Source of the DNA: Mactra quadrangularis
Taxonomy: Eukaryota > Mollusca > Bivalvia > Venerida > Mactridae
Direction: 5' to 3'
NCBI GenBank assembly: GCA_025267735.1
Contig: CM046297.1
Span: 24,330,011-24,394,010 of the forward strand
DNA length: 64,000 nt
Part shown: piece after piece, positions 25,801-40,800 of the stretch
Numbering within the stretch: the first letter of the stretch is position 1
Layout: each line of letters begins with the position of its first letter
Notes under the pieces: model-generated
Seen by the model: the letters and a program-made list of their open reading frames with translations, nothing else
Database searches by the model: none
Told to the model about the DNA's origin: nothing
Program-made: the position numbers and the translations under genes

Positions 25801-28800
25801 TGACATTACTTGACATTCGGTCCAGTGATCTTGGAAAAATCACTGGACCGAATCAGGTTTCACTGGACCGGAAGAAATCATCAAAATGTCAATGCGTCAT
25901 GGCTGATCATTACTGTTTTCTGATTGCTAATCAGTTATTATCATAACTTTAAACTGTAGACAAACATCAACATAAGTTCAATACATACCAATGAATAAGA
26001 TAAAAGGGCAGATAGCTGTCTTCATTTTACTGTATAAATAAGGTATGGTCATTTAACTAAATAGTACATTGAAATACATGAAACTTCAAGAGTATACAGC
26101 TATATCTTATAATATATTACTTCAGGTAACAAAAAATATTTGAATAAAGAAAAAGAATCATGCCAGATGTCTAAATCAAGACAAATATAATTAAATACAA
26201 TCATGTTACCCTGACTTCTTTATGTCTTGGTCATTAGAATGTAAGACCAATAGAGTTTAAAATATGAATTTTATGTGGCATATAATCTGTTAGTTACAGA
26301 TTTATACACTTTAATGACAAATTTTGAAAAATGGTAAAAAATCTCTACCACAGCAAATCCTCAAATATTTACGAACATTGTGGAGGTTTTAAAAGATTTC
26401 TGCAAAAGAAATGATTTTAAAAGGTTTCAAAAATTATGAGTTCACTAGGCGGTTAGAACTAATAAAATGTATGAGAACTCTGCTTGAGTAATCAATTAAG
26501 ATTATTACCAGATATTTTCCATTTTAATTGGAATGTTTCTCCTTCTTTAGTATTAACAATATCACTGTCAGCTACAACTTCAATTACAGGTTTTTCTTCG
26601 GGTACACTGAAAAATAAACAACACATGTAATCAAATGACATCATTTTAGTGTGCAAAATTATACATAACAATTAGTAACATAGCTTCAACAATTTCCATA
26701 TAAAAGGGGTAAGTTAACTAACTCATTGCTCCAGACAAGGCTTCAAAGGTTTCTAGACACAAGATTTTAACAAGAACTAATCACATACTTTTGCAAGTGG
26801 CTGACAATTGTAAAAAAAAAACCGAATCTATAAGCAGACAGGTTATTGACATGAAAAGAAAGACAAATGAATAACCTACCTTTCCTTCTTTGTGACCGAT
26901 ACAGTGACATTACCAAGAATTGTTTCAGTATTTGATATTTGTACACCATAGATTGCACCATCACTGACACTAGCCTTATCAACATGAAGTGTACAAACAT
27001 CCTCTGTAACTTTGATTACAACTTTCTCGTCTGATGTTATTTTTTTACCATTCTTGGTAATTGTAGTGGAGCTCCATGATTCACCTATGTTAGATAAAAT
27101 CAAATTGTAAAAATTATCAACCAGAAAGTATAACTTTAAAGAAGAGTTTTTCATACTGGTTTTGGATTATGGTACCACAAATGTATGTATACATGCAAAT
27201 GTCTTTATTACACACATATTTCTATATTCTAAGGATTAAGTTGACATAATCAAACTCAAAAAGCAGTTACACGTATTTATTGTGTAGCAAATTAATTATA
27301 CATCCTATTCCTAATCAATCTTGCATACTTAATCAGCTTAAAAGATAGTTACAAAATTTCTTTTTGCAGTGGTCATACAAAAAGTTAAATGATACATTAT
27401 CTTATATATTTTAAAATTCATATGGCATTATTCTGTCAGCTATCTGAAGCCCAAGGATCTCTAAATGGTCAGCTTAGAATAGGTTTAAAACCCATAAGCA
27501 TTCATATATAAACTTAAATAAATGTGTATAGTATTAAATAAATAAAATGGTTGTTGGCAGTTGAGAAAACATTATTGCAGACCATTGTTAGTTTCAAGCA
27601 CAAAAAATATTCTGTTTATTTAGAAGTAATGATTGAAATAGTTTTAATTCACAGTAGCTGATCATTTCTAAGTGTGTTAAAATAAAAAGCAATTCCATAC
27701 CTGTTATTTTCCATTTTAAGTCAAATGATTCACCTTCTGTAACAGAAACATTTTCTTGATCGGTTACAACTTGAATACTTGGTTTGGTTGGTTCTTTTTT
27801 AACACTAAATAAATATAAAATGATTAAAGCGCCATAGTAAAGACATGTCATAATATAAGTGTAAAGTCAGTATATATTTATTTATTTTTTATTTAATATG
27901 TTTAACACCCGTTCATCACAATTTAGGTCATTTTTAGGGAGTCCAGCAGATTTCTCTGAAAAGTTGGATTGTGGCAATATTTACTGACTTTACAACCCTG
28001 GTGGGTGGCGCCGTTGGTAGGGCACCTGGATTTGGAATCTCGTGTCCCGAAGGGTGTACAGGTTCAAATCCCACCCATGGAGGTTATGCCCTTCCATGAA
28101 ATTTGACAATTTTATTTCAATTAAACCAGAAACAAAACTTTTTCTAGACATGATAATCAGAATAAAATTACAAAATATATAACACTTTATCATATTATTT
28201 GTCATTTTCTCACAAAATTAACATCATGAGATTGACAATGGGCATGCTCGATTGGAAATTCAGACTGTTTGAACTGGGAGAACTCCAATCGAGTGTGTTC
28301 TACCCATTCCATCAAAATAGGTGGTGTGAACGGAATCGGTCGCGGTTTATGGCGGCAACATCACAGCAAACATGTGAGTTTGGAGTTTGAAAGCAAATGT
28401 TGTTAAAATTATACTTTTGAACAATGTTTACGATAACAATTTAACTATTTTCTATAAATAAAGTAAGAACCGAGTATATTTTCTACGGATTTTGCCTTTT
28501 GATTCAGTTCCGACATCCAATTTCACTTGTTTGGCAGATTCTGTATTAGTGTCAAAATTTGATTCTGGCACAGTTCTGACAGCACAATCAAGCACGCCCC
28601 ACAAGTCCCATAACTGGTGTTTTTTTTAGTTATGCCCCCTTTTCCAGAAAATATTGGCTAGTTTCATATGTGTATGCTCACTGCTCAGGGAGTTCTATGT
28701 CTCTGGTATGCTACATAACAATATTTTTTAGAATGTCATTGATCTCAACTGTATAAAACTGTAAAGTTACTGCATAAAAAATTAAATAAACTTATATTAA

Positions 28801-31800
28801 GTAAGCTCGAGTAGTAATTCACCATCGCGAAAACTAATGACTTTCTTACTTTATACTAATTTTGTGACATTGTTTTGCGAATAATCATGGGTGCCATAAT
28901 AATATTGATATTTAAAATCGAATGATCGGTTGATTGATGGACAAATTACCTTAAAATATTGCTTATATTATAATATTTCTATTCATTTTCAGTAGACGCT
29001 CTAACATGATCATTGTAGATCCCTTTACACAACGAACACGTGCAAAGCACTCCAAATGCACAAAACTTTTACAGAGTTGTCTTTCTTGAAAAAAGTTGTA
29101 ACATTTAAAAATGGCGGCTTTGCGCGTTAATTGGTTAATTAAGGTAATTATTTTAATAGAATAACTACGTGGTTATTCTTTAAAACATGACTGAAATTAA
29201 TATTATCCATTAGCATTTTGTTGTTTCTTCCGCGGATTACAAAATGTCAATCTAGAGTGGAAATAATAATAGGGAAAAGACAAAATTTTAAATAAACACT
29301 CCAAAAAAATAAGTAGCGTTTTCAACTCATAGAAACCCTGGAGCCACAAACTTTACATTAGCCTATTTTATTCTACTTCTTGTGCTTATATTTGAACTAT
29401 TACAGGTTGCAGATGGTAAGAATTTCATTTTTGTATTTTTTTTCTCTTTGTTAAAATTAGATAAAAATTATGCATATAATAAATACAAGAACACTATATA
29501 CACAACAACCTTATATAGATTCCTTGATAAATATAAGGACCCTATATAGGGTTGTTGTGTATATAGGTCTTTGATAAATAATATTATAATTTAAAGTTCA
29601 TTAATTTTTGTTCCAACTTTTATTTTATGTATTGTATGTTTAATCTCTAGAAATGTCAAATAAAGTGTTTTAATATTCAAATAGCTAGATCACTTTCTAA
29701 ATTCTATCTATCTATCTTAGATTTGAAGTGATTTACTATATATCATGCATGAATATTAAAGATTAAAAGTCAAATTTCAGGATTCAATTGGTTAAAACTA
29801 TCAATCTCTACATGGATACCAGGGGCGAATCCAGGATTTTTTTTTAGGGGGAGGGGTCCAAACTTTTTGTTGAGGGGGTCCAAACTTTCAAGCCACATCA
29901 TACACATTTAGCAGAATAATGCAACATATTAATAATAAAAACTGCGTAACCATTTAATCTTTGTTAAGCACCAAACAATTGCTTCATGCTACTTAAAAAT
30001 GACTTGCAGTAAAGAAAAACACCAAAACATTTTGGAAATTCTAGAAGGGATCCGGACCCCCCTGAACCCCCCCACTGCTAGATCGGCCTATGGATACCAA
30101 AAAATTCATTTTAGTATAAGTCAAAATATTTACCTTTCTTCAGTTGTGACAGACACTGTTACTTTACCAAGGACTGTTTCAGTATTTGATATTTTAACAC
30201 CATAATCAGCGCTATCACTGACTATTGCTTTGTTAACACTGAGTGTACGGACATCTCCATCTACTTTGATAGACAAGTTCTCATCAGATGTTATTGTTTT
30301 ACCATTCTTAGTTATGCTTGTAGAACTCCAGGATGCACCTGAAACAGAAATGTAATTTTCATTTTTTTAAGTCCCAGCTCAGGAGCTTAAATTCTGTATC
30401 ATAGTTTAAAAAAAATCCTTCTTTGTTTATAAGGAGGTTTTTTGTCAAACTATGATATACAGAATGTCATGCTAATGTGACCCTAGTTTAATTTGTGTAA
30501 CTTTGAAAAAAATTATAGGTACATATCAGAAGTTCATTGCCTTTTTAGACAGTCAAATTCTGTGTTTAGGTCTATTACCTCCTACTGTCATGCTCTATAA
30601 ATAATCTCAAGCAAATCAAATCAAGTGTGAGCAATGTAAAGAATACTTAAACACAAATACTTCAAATTACTTGCTGAAGGGATCTAAATATCTCGAAAAC
30701 TTACATCTAAGTTCCAGATGTTTTGGGCTAATTTTATAAGAAATAGATTTACATGACAAAGTTTTATACAAAAAAGAGGCACTAAAAAGTGGCCTTTGTC
30801 AGTCCTTTATTTGTGTAATGTATTAAGATTTAACAAAAATTCTTGATTCTTTCAATACTTACCTACAATTTTCCATTTCAGAACAATGATTTCACCTTCT
30901 TTCACTTTGACATCATTTGTGTCTGTAAGAATTTCTATCGTAGGTTCACTTGGCTTTTGGGATTTCCTATAAATAAGGTAAATATAGTTTTAATTATTTT
31001 TCAGGTAATTGATAGTGTAACCAATGCCATATCACAGTTATTACTACAAGCCCTTATGTCAAATTTTCATTTTCACAGGACATTTGGTCCAGCAGGTAAA
31101 TTATGATTTGAAAAAAATCATAATAATTTGTATATATATTCCTACATATATTTTAATGATAAAGCATAATATATCCAAAAATTAAATAAACTGGATACAC
31201 ATGGAAAAAAATCTAAAGTTACCAGTTTTTAAGGAATAATTCCATTTTTTTATTCCTAAATAAAAATTCCATGAGTTTTTTAATTAGGAAAATGGTGGCT
31301 GTAAAAAGTTGGTGGACTGTTAGACCACTCACAGTCTAAAAGTCACTGGACCAAGGGCGATTTCGCATTTGGAACACCTCGACCTTTCATGAATGAATAA
31401 TCTCAGAAGGATTTGTGGGGGGTTCACCCTGGTGGCTTGGGTTTTTACTACCTATGCGAGGCAAAACGCCTAACAGTTATGCTAAATAGTTCTTGTAGTA
31501 TACACTCAGATCTTTGTCAAATTTTTTCTATGTTATATATTGAGCCAAATATTGTTTAGGGGTATCATTGAAATGTGTTATTTTAAATTTATGGACTAAA
31601 ACGAAACATCGTGTATTTGTTTACTTCCACACCGGTAGTTTCAAAATGGCACCTAAATATGTCCGAAGTTATTCGTAGCAAATGGCCAAGGAAATCCGAA
31701 TGGGTGATTTCAGTGGATTTGGTCCACAGTTCACTGGCTAAGTTTGAAGAGAGATTTATACATGAATCAAATTTGTTCTAAGTACATACTTGCTGTCTGT

Positions 31801-34800
31801 TGTAACAGTAACATTGACATTTCCAATGCTTTTTTCTTCCCCTGAAATCTTAATGCTGTATTTTCCTTGATCTTCAATTGTGGCTTTAGTAATAATAAGT
31901 TTACATATATTTTCTACAATCTCTATTTTCACTCTACCTTCAGCTGTAATCTTTGTAGTTTCTCTATATATACTGGCTGAGGACCAGGTAGTGCCTGAAA
32001 TACAGAGAAATTAAATACATGTAAAAATGTGTCTCTAAAAAACCTTTTTAATTGAATCTGGAATTATTTGTGCCTAAAATAAAATACATTTAAATAGGCT
32101 TCTCTCTAAAACACTTAGTTTATTGGTTTTTATATAAAAATATTGATTCTCTGATCTATATAGGCAAAACATTTTACTTACACAGTTAATGCCTATTGCT
32201 TTACAAGGTCAAAATCTTATACATGTTCACATTTGTATAAATTGTTAATTCTCAAACAAGATATTAAAATTCTCTGGCACATAAGGCATATGTATTTAAC
32301 AATTGCAGTCTTTTTTACAGAGGCAATCGCAATATGCTGCATAGGCGGATCTGGCAGGGGAGGGTCAAAGCGTACCTGTCCATTAGTGACTTTTTTACTA
32401 TAAGTCATTTTTAGGTAGCATAAAGCAATTTTTCTCAGTGCTTAACATATATTTGATGGTTCTGTAATTTTTATTATTAATATTTTGCATTATTCTGCAA
32501 AATGTATAATGTGGTTGTGGTTCCAAAGTTAGGACCCCCCCCCAGAAAAAGTTCGAACCCCCCTAGAAAAAGTCCTTAATCCCCCAATGTGCTGGATATT
32601 CCTCGAATCACTTTACTGTAGTAAAATAGTTCTCAAAAAGAACGTCATCAACAATTTTGATGAAGAAAGGAGATAAATGTATGATATAATTGTTATGATA
32701 GAGACCTGTTTTTTCTTAGTAAAACATACAACCACCTGTTAAGAGTAGATAATTAATGATGACATTTAGTATTACAGGTAATTATATAGCTACACGGTGT
32801 GAGAGGGAGTAGAGAGAAGTGTTCTAGCCTAGATTTCAGTACATTTGTTCTATATGTAAAAATGACTTGTTTATATACCTACATAATAGTAAATTTATTT
32901 GTTCTCAGTAAGAGAAACTAACATAATCCAAGACAGAGTCACATTTTCATATGGAAATTGTTCATGATATAATTCACTTTTCATTGGCCGGATTTATTAT
33001 TGAAAAAAATTTGGCTAATAGTTTGGCGATGGTATAGTCCGGTGTCGTAAACTATTGCATTAAAGTTTTCAATTTACCATTGCCATTTATAGTCAGATCT
33101 TTATGAAACTTCATACAATGATTACATACTATGTGATGAACAGAATTAGATGTAACCGCAACTCTATCTGGCTTTATTATGGATTATTTCCCTTTGAAAT
33201 TTTTGCGTTAAAGTTTTTTAAATCCAACTTTAATGTGGTTTCCACATTACATTTCTTGTTTTTCTTTAGATTCACTATATGTACCCCCTGAAGATATTAT
33301 TTAACCAGTCAGGGGTTTTAAGATAGAAATGTTATATAGATTTTTATTAGAAATTATCTTAGAAATTAACATAAATGAAACTTCAAACAAAGTGTTGTCA
33401 TGTTTGTTCTATTTGTGAACACAGTCATAATATTATGTAGGTGTTTCATTTTAAAATTTTGGTCCTCTTTTCAATTTATTCATTTAAATTTTATTAATAA
33501 GTTTAACAGTTTAAAAGAATCATAAAGTTAAATTGTCAAGATCTTGTTGTAAATTAAATTTACTATTCAAGAAAAGCTATAAGTATAATTTTGTTCTTAT
33601 ACATGTACATAACAATGATTACTTTATTTTTTCACTGATAAAATAATGCACATTATATTAATTTTTTAACATAGAGAATAGTTTGATTATTGGCATAGGT
33701 AAATCTAAATAATTGGAATACTACTTAAATAAGTGATTTACACTATTTTCCGTCACTAATAAAATCAAATAGAAATATCTACCAAAATTGTCTGTGAGTA
33801 CTTTTACCTTATGACAAATATTACTACACAGAGACATTAAAGTTTTCACAATACATACATGTGTGTTAATGTTCACCTGAGTTTTGGCCTAGATATGCCA
33901 TCATTATGATGCCTAAGACACAGTTCTGTATCAACACAGACATAGTTTTTGTCATTCCATGTGATTCTTTAGTCTGCAATATTTATCTATGTAATTGCAG
34001 ATGAGGCAAAAAACCAAAACATATTGATTACATAGTATATAGACAACGACTAAGAGTTTGGTAGGTATAAAATGGGACATGCAAAGAAAATTAAGAACAT
34101 AAATTAGTTTGTATCTAGTATTGTCTTGTTTGTATCTAACATAAATATAACAATGCTTTTGTCATATGATACTTAGTTACAATGCTGAATGTTTTGTTTA
34201 TTCATCCATTTTGGCAATTGTTAGTAGCTGAAATACAGTGGTTGGTAGTAAAAAGCTGTAAAAATATATTTTATTACAAAATTTAAATAACAGGAGAAAG
34301 TTCCATTCAGAATTGGAACACATGAACTTTTCTTTTATGTAAGTGTCCTAATTTTTAATTTCTATTTCCCTTCTAAACAGTCAGATTTACATGAAGTTAA
34401 CAGTATATATTATATTTAGTTAAAGGTATGCACCAATACTAGACTTCCACTTGCCATAAGTATCTGCCTACTTTCTCAATAAAACAGTCATGGCAGAGAA
34501 TTAGTGTTTTCCATACATGTACATTATTGATTTGATAGATTTAAATGTCAAAGGGTAAAATTTAAGCAACTTATGTTACAATTTTAATATACATTGTTAA
34601 ATACTTGCCTTCAATCTTCCATTGTATTTCAATAGTTTCTCCTTCTTGTACACTGATATTGTCTTTGTCTGTCAGGACCTTTATTGGCTTTTCTTTTGGT
34701 TTACTACAAGCAAAAAGATATTTGTCATATGTTTTGTAAAGCTACTTAGAGAATTATTTATACATGTATTATGATTTATTATAATAGATTAATGTGAAAT

Positions 34801-37800
34801 AAGTACTTTTTGGTATAACATTGTGACTCATTGGAGATCAAAGTTCATGTGACTTTGTGGCAAAATACTGAACATGTCAGGAAATACAGTCAGTTATCAT
34901 CACAAACCATTTTCTTAGGTAACTCAGGTCAGTGGCGCAGTTGGATTTGGTGTCCCGAAGGGGGTACGAGTTTGAATCCCACCCGGGGAGGTTATACCCT
35001 TCCATACAAATTTGACAATATTGTCAATTTTCCTCCATTAATAAGTAATATGGAGAAGTTTCCTCCCTTGTGGAAGGGCAGGTGAGTACAGGAAAGCTAG
35101 GTTAGGTGTGCTGGACGCCGTTAAATGACCAAAATGTGTTGACACCGCATTAAACCCAGTAAATAAATAAATAACATTTGCTTAGGTTATTCAATCTTAT
35201 ATGAAACAAAGGTTGCGAAAGCAAAAGGGAGACAAAAGGTACATCTTTTCACAAAAGCATTGACAAAACTGTACTAAAATTGTATGGATTTTATTGTATA
35301 AAATGTTTAATGTTATAGCAGAACACAGTCAAAAACACAAGGCTTATTAAGGTTTCCTTAATTGCTAAAGAGGTTTTATGTCGTCATAGAAGGTATGTCA
35401 GAGCATTTTAAGTTAGCCAGATATCAACGATGGGTATGTCAGAGTTTGGACATGCCTAACCATTTTTGTCTATGTATACACAATTTATTACTGGTTGAAG
35501 AGAAAAATATAATGGCATTTTCTCAGTCTAAATAATGAATTTGAAAATGTATTATTAGCTGAATTTTTCAACGGAAAAAAAGGACCAGCTAAATAGTGTT
35601 TACGGTATGTTGTTGCAAGCTAATATGACTGCTATCTATAATTGCTTATAGATAATGCATTCTGCATAAGTTGGCAAAACAAAAACTGGAAGCAAGTGTG
35701 ATTTAGTGGGCGGTGTTTGATTTTTATTTTATGTTTTGTTCATTGTGAAGTCATCACGTCGTCTTCCGTTGGAAAATCTCCATTACAGTTTTTTTCAAAC
35801 CTTCAAAGTTTTGCACACTCTAGGCACTTTGACAATACATATTTATATATCATTATATCAACTGCTAGCTGATGGCGACATCCTGCTATTTCCCTTTCTT
35901 AAGCTGTTTTCCAGAACTTACCAAGGTTTATGTTTTTTATATTGCAGATGAGAATGCAGAAATTCAGAATATGCAAATTAACTAGATGCTTATCCACTTA
36001 CATGCCTACCAAATGTGACCATCTACATAAACATATTGTAAGTATTTTCCAGTAACTATTTTGAGAATTTATAGATATACATTGTTTCCTTGAAGAAACA
36101 TTAAATATTTGATGCATTACGCAAACACAATGCTATAGATGCACAGACTGAAGTAAAACACTCTAATACTGCATTACTTTGTTGTCTGAATATCACCTGA
36201 AGCTAATAAGACATTTTCATTATCAAACAACATTATTATAAGTACTTGGGGATAAGTAGGTGGTCAAAGTCGGTTGAACAAAATTCATAAGATAGTTGAA
36301 GTCTGTGACCAAACTATTAAGTATGGGATTATAATCAAATGGTTTCAGTCAAATTGGCAATCAGGCCAAAATGAAAACTTGGAATAAACTAAACAAATGA
36401 ACACAAACAATTACAAGCTTGGTTGAAAAACAATCCGGGTCGGTGGCGGAGTTGGTAGCGTGCCGGGATTTGGAATCTCGTGTCTGGAAGGGGATAAGGG
36501 TTCGAATCCTACCTTTCCATGAAAATTTGACTATACTGTCAATTTTCGTCCATTAATAAGCTATATGGAGAAGTTGCCGGCCTTGTGGAAGGGTAGGTGA
36601 GTACTGATTATAGAAAAGGGTCCAGGAAAGCTAGGTAAGGTACGCTGGACGCCGTTAAATCACCTAAAAATTGTGTTGACACAGTGTTAAACCCTATAAA
36701 AACAATCATAAGTTTAATGTATAAATAAGTACCTTTGTTTTTCAGCAACATCAACAGTCACCTTTCCAAGGTTAGTTTCAGTTTCTGTTACACCAATACT
36801 GTAAACGCCTTTGTCAGAAAGACTAGCTTTAATTATTGTAACAATACATTTCGTCTCAATAATTTCAAACTTGATGTTAGTATCAGCTCTCACTTTTTTA
36901 CCATTCTTGTATATGCTGGCCGCTGACCAACTTGCACCTACAGAAAATAATGGAAAGGAAGCAAGTTTTAAGTTTTGTAAAAAATGGTACTTGAATGATA
37001 TTTATTTATTGAATTTGAAAAGAGGTCTATGACAGTATATGGTTAGTTTTGTGGTTATTTATAATGTATAGTTGCATTTCTCATGTTTATATGTTCATGT
37101 ATTAAGTGGTTAGTCTGGCTATATGTATGACATGATCTAAATCATGCAATCTTATTGGAAGAGCAAGCACACATTGAGACATTTAGTAAAATATCAAACG
37201 TGTCCTGACAAACCAAATGGAATGCATGTTTAACACATTGAACATTTTCATCTGAACCTTTTGAATATATTTACTTGACTACTGATCCCAAATAGAGTTA
37301 ATGCAATCGTTAGATAAATCAGAAGAACTATAGCAGTGTTATCATGGCCCCTCAAGCACAATAAACATTCTACGTTAAATGTATTTAGTTTGTACACAGC
37401 AAATTTCATAAAAATGACTTAAGAGGATTACCTTCCATTTTCCACATCAGTTTGAAGGATTCGCCCACGATCACATTAACATCAGTACTTTCAAGCAAGA
37501 CTGTTACTTTTGGTTTAAGACTGTCCAGTTTGTCCATCTCAACCTCTTTGTTATTTTTAGAAGCTGCTTCAGGCTGTACAGACTTCTCAACAATCTCTGG
37601 TTCCTCGGGTGCCTTGCTTGAAGGTATCTTTTCTCCTGTTTCTTTTTCAACAACGTCAGGTGCTTCAGCAACAACCATTGGTTCGCCATCTGGAGCCAAG
37701 AGACTGGTTGCCATTTTAATTTCAGCAGGAGCAGTAACGAAAATGTCTCCGGCTTCAGCGACACCGCCAATTTGTGTAACATTGTAGTCATCATCGATGA

Positions 37801-40800
37801 ATTTTGTGCTCAGACCTCTTCTTCTAAGCTCATCTGTTAAACTGGCATCTTCAACCCTTACTTTATTTTGTTTCCAGTTTGGAATTACTATAATTATATT
37901 AGGTACTTCGGGTTGAGTGTCATCTATAACTACCAGGCGTTCATCTAATGGGTCAACAAATCTAGGACCTTGATCAGAACTTTCATTTGCTGCACACAAC
38001 TTTAGTTCCTTCTTGTATTTGTCTGTTGAAGTGACGGTGTGTTCCTCACCATTGGCCATTGTTTCTTCACAAGCTTCATGGATCACTCCTTTTTCACTCG
38101 TCTTAATTTGTTTTACTGTGGATATTACTTCAAGGTCTTCCATCTCGTCAGAATAGGTAACTACGCTTTGTTCTTCAGTAACCTTTTTCGAAACTTTTTT
38201 ATCTTTTACGGATTTTTTATCTACTTTTTCAGCCGAAAGTTTTTCCCCTGTCTGTGTTTTATTTACGTCATCAACCATATTTGTTTCCAATGCACTTTGT
38301 ACTTCACCCATGACATCATCTTTAGTGTCCTGCTGAAGCATCTTTTCGTCAGAACTGAATGAGACTTTCTTCTTTGTCTTTAATGAACCATCCTGTTGTA
38401 CAGTTTTCTTGTCGTCTGCTTTCTCACTGTCAGTTTTACTCTTATTCGCAGCATCTTGCTTAGCACTGCCATCTGTGGCATCTTTATCAATAGCAGTGAC
38501 ATCGGTTTTATTTTTATCCAGGTCTTCTAGTTTTTGGTTAATTTTAGACTCCTGTTTCGTTGTGGTTTTTGTTTCAATGACTTCTTCAGACACTTCCTCC
38601 AGTTGTTCGCCTTGTTTAGTTATCTTCATCAAATCTTTAGATTCGCGATCACCAGCCTCACCAGCTTCTTGATTGCCTTCGGATTTAAGATCGCTAATTT
38701 CCGCATTTTCCATAGAATTTGCAGTGCTTTCGGTATCGCTTTTTGACTTGAGATCACTTGTTACGCTCTCTCCTTTGGTCTGTGTAGTACAACCAGCGTC
38801 TCCCTTAGACTTGAGATCGCTTGCTTCACTACCTTCTTTGGCCTGTGTGGTACTGCCAGCGTCTCCTTTAGACTTTAGATCGCTTGCTTCACTGTCCGCC
38901 TTGGCCTGTGTGGTACTGTCGTCCTCTCCTTTAGACTTGAGATCGCTTGCTTCACTGTCTGCCTTGGCCTGTGTGGTACTGCCAGCGTCTCCTTTAGACT
39001 TGAGATCGCTTGCTTCACTGTCTGCCTTGGCCTGTGTGGTACTGCCGGCATCTCCTTTGGACTTGAGATCGAGTGCTTCATTGTCTGCCTTTGTCTGTGT
39101 TTTACTGACGGCGTCTCCTTTGGACTTAAGTTCAACTGCTTCACTGTCTGCTGTGGCCTTAGTGGTACTCTCGGCGTCGCTTTTGGATTTGATATTGCTA
39201 GCATCACCATCTGATGAAGTCATTAGACCGCTTAAACTGTCCTTATCAGTACTTAAAGGTTTGTCCTTATTGCTGCTTGATTGTTGATCTTTATTAATAC
39301 CTGTTTGTTTTGATTGATCTCCAGAAGATTCCATTGCAGATTCTGTTTTTCCAATACTCGTGTCTTCAGTACTGGAAACAACTTCTGCGGATTTACTAGA
39401 AATTTCTGATTGCTGTACAGATGAATCCTCGCCACTTTCAGCTGTCGATTCAGTGCTGCTGACTTTAGTTTCAACCATTTCCTCTACTTGTTCAACAGTT
39501 TTGCCTTGCTCTTTAGTTTTTACCAGCCTTTTCTGTGATTGCAAACTTGATTGTTGCTCTAATGTACTTTGTCCTTCTGTTACGTTTTTCTCGACGATCG
39601 AGTGAGCTTGGGCATGCGTACTTGCCTCGATAAGTTCTTCGCGTTTACTATTTTCTATATTTAGTTCATTTAGTACTTTGATATCAGTAGTATCACACAA
39701 TTGTAAGTCATTCGACATTTCTGAAGTTAAAAATTCAGTTCCACTTTTATTACTGTCAACAATTTCTACGTTTTGTGTAACTGCACTTTCCGATATATCC
39801 ATGATTGTTTGTTCTGAATCAATTTTACCTAACGCTTCCTTTCTATAAATTATTTCTAACTCGGGTACACGGTGCTTTGATTCTTCTTTTTTGGTTTGTG
39901 GACCAGTATCGAACAAATACATTCCTGCTAACTTACGAGCGTCAGATTCATTTACTTGAACATGGTCAAGCTTTCCTTTATTAACATTTGTTCTACTAGC
40001 TTGCTTTTTTGAAGTTTGTACCTTTTGAACTGAGCTAGAGCTAAATGACTGTTCACTTTCTGTAGCAAAATGCTTTGTTTGTGATTGGGATGACTCTATT
40101 ACAGTAACTTCAGATTTATCAGAACTAAATGATTGTTCACTTTCCGTTGCTACATATTGTGTTTGAGAAGATTCAATCTGAGTAGCCGCAGATTTGTCAA
40201 AACTAACTGATTTTTCAATTTCCAAAGCTTCAGCTTTTGTTGGTAACGATTCTTTCTCAGAAACTGCAGGTTTCCCTGAGTCAACATATTCAGTTGATTG
40301 TACAGTTTCAGAAATTTCGACGACTGTTTGTGATGAATCTAATTCAGTTTCGGATTTGCTAGAGCTTACAGCTTGTTCAATTTCCACCGTTTCAACCTTT
40401 GGTTTTGATGATTCTGTTCCAATAACTTCAGATTGTAAAGAATCAATTGATTGTTCGCTCTTGGAGATTTCGACCACAGTTTGTGATGTTTCAATGACTT
40501 CAGTTTGACCAGATTTTTCTGATTGTTCGCTCTTGGAAGTTCCTACCTCAGTTTGTGATGTTTCAATGACTTCAGTTTGACCAGAACTTTCTGATTGTTC
40601 GCTCTTGGAAGTTTCGATCGCAGTCTGTGATGTTTCGTTGACTTCAGTTTGACTAGAACTTTCTGATTGTTCGCTCTTGGAAGTTTCGATCACAGTCTGT
40701 GTTGTTTCAGTGACTTCAGTTTGACTAGAGTCAGCTGATTGTTCAATCTTTGAGTCTTTGACAACAGTTTGTAATATTTCAGTTTCAATAGCTTCTGATT

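Larger units (their letters stand above)
28309..30133. other. Remainder of the intron between coding exons 6 and 7
   Basis: No gene. Holds the hairpin at 29494-29566 and the element at 29820-30092. Confidence 0.45.

Noticed and set aside
38673..39287. 204-codon plus-strand open frame
   Set aside because: Antisense shadow of the 21-residue repeats in the 4.5-kb exon; its Leu/Ser-rich repeats follow from the opposite strand.
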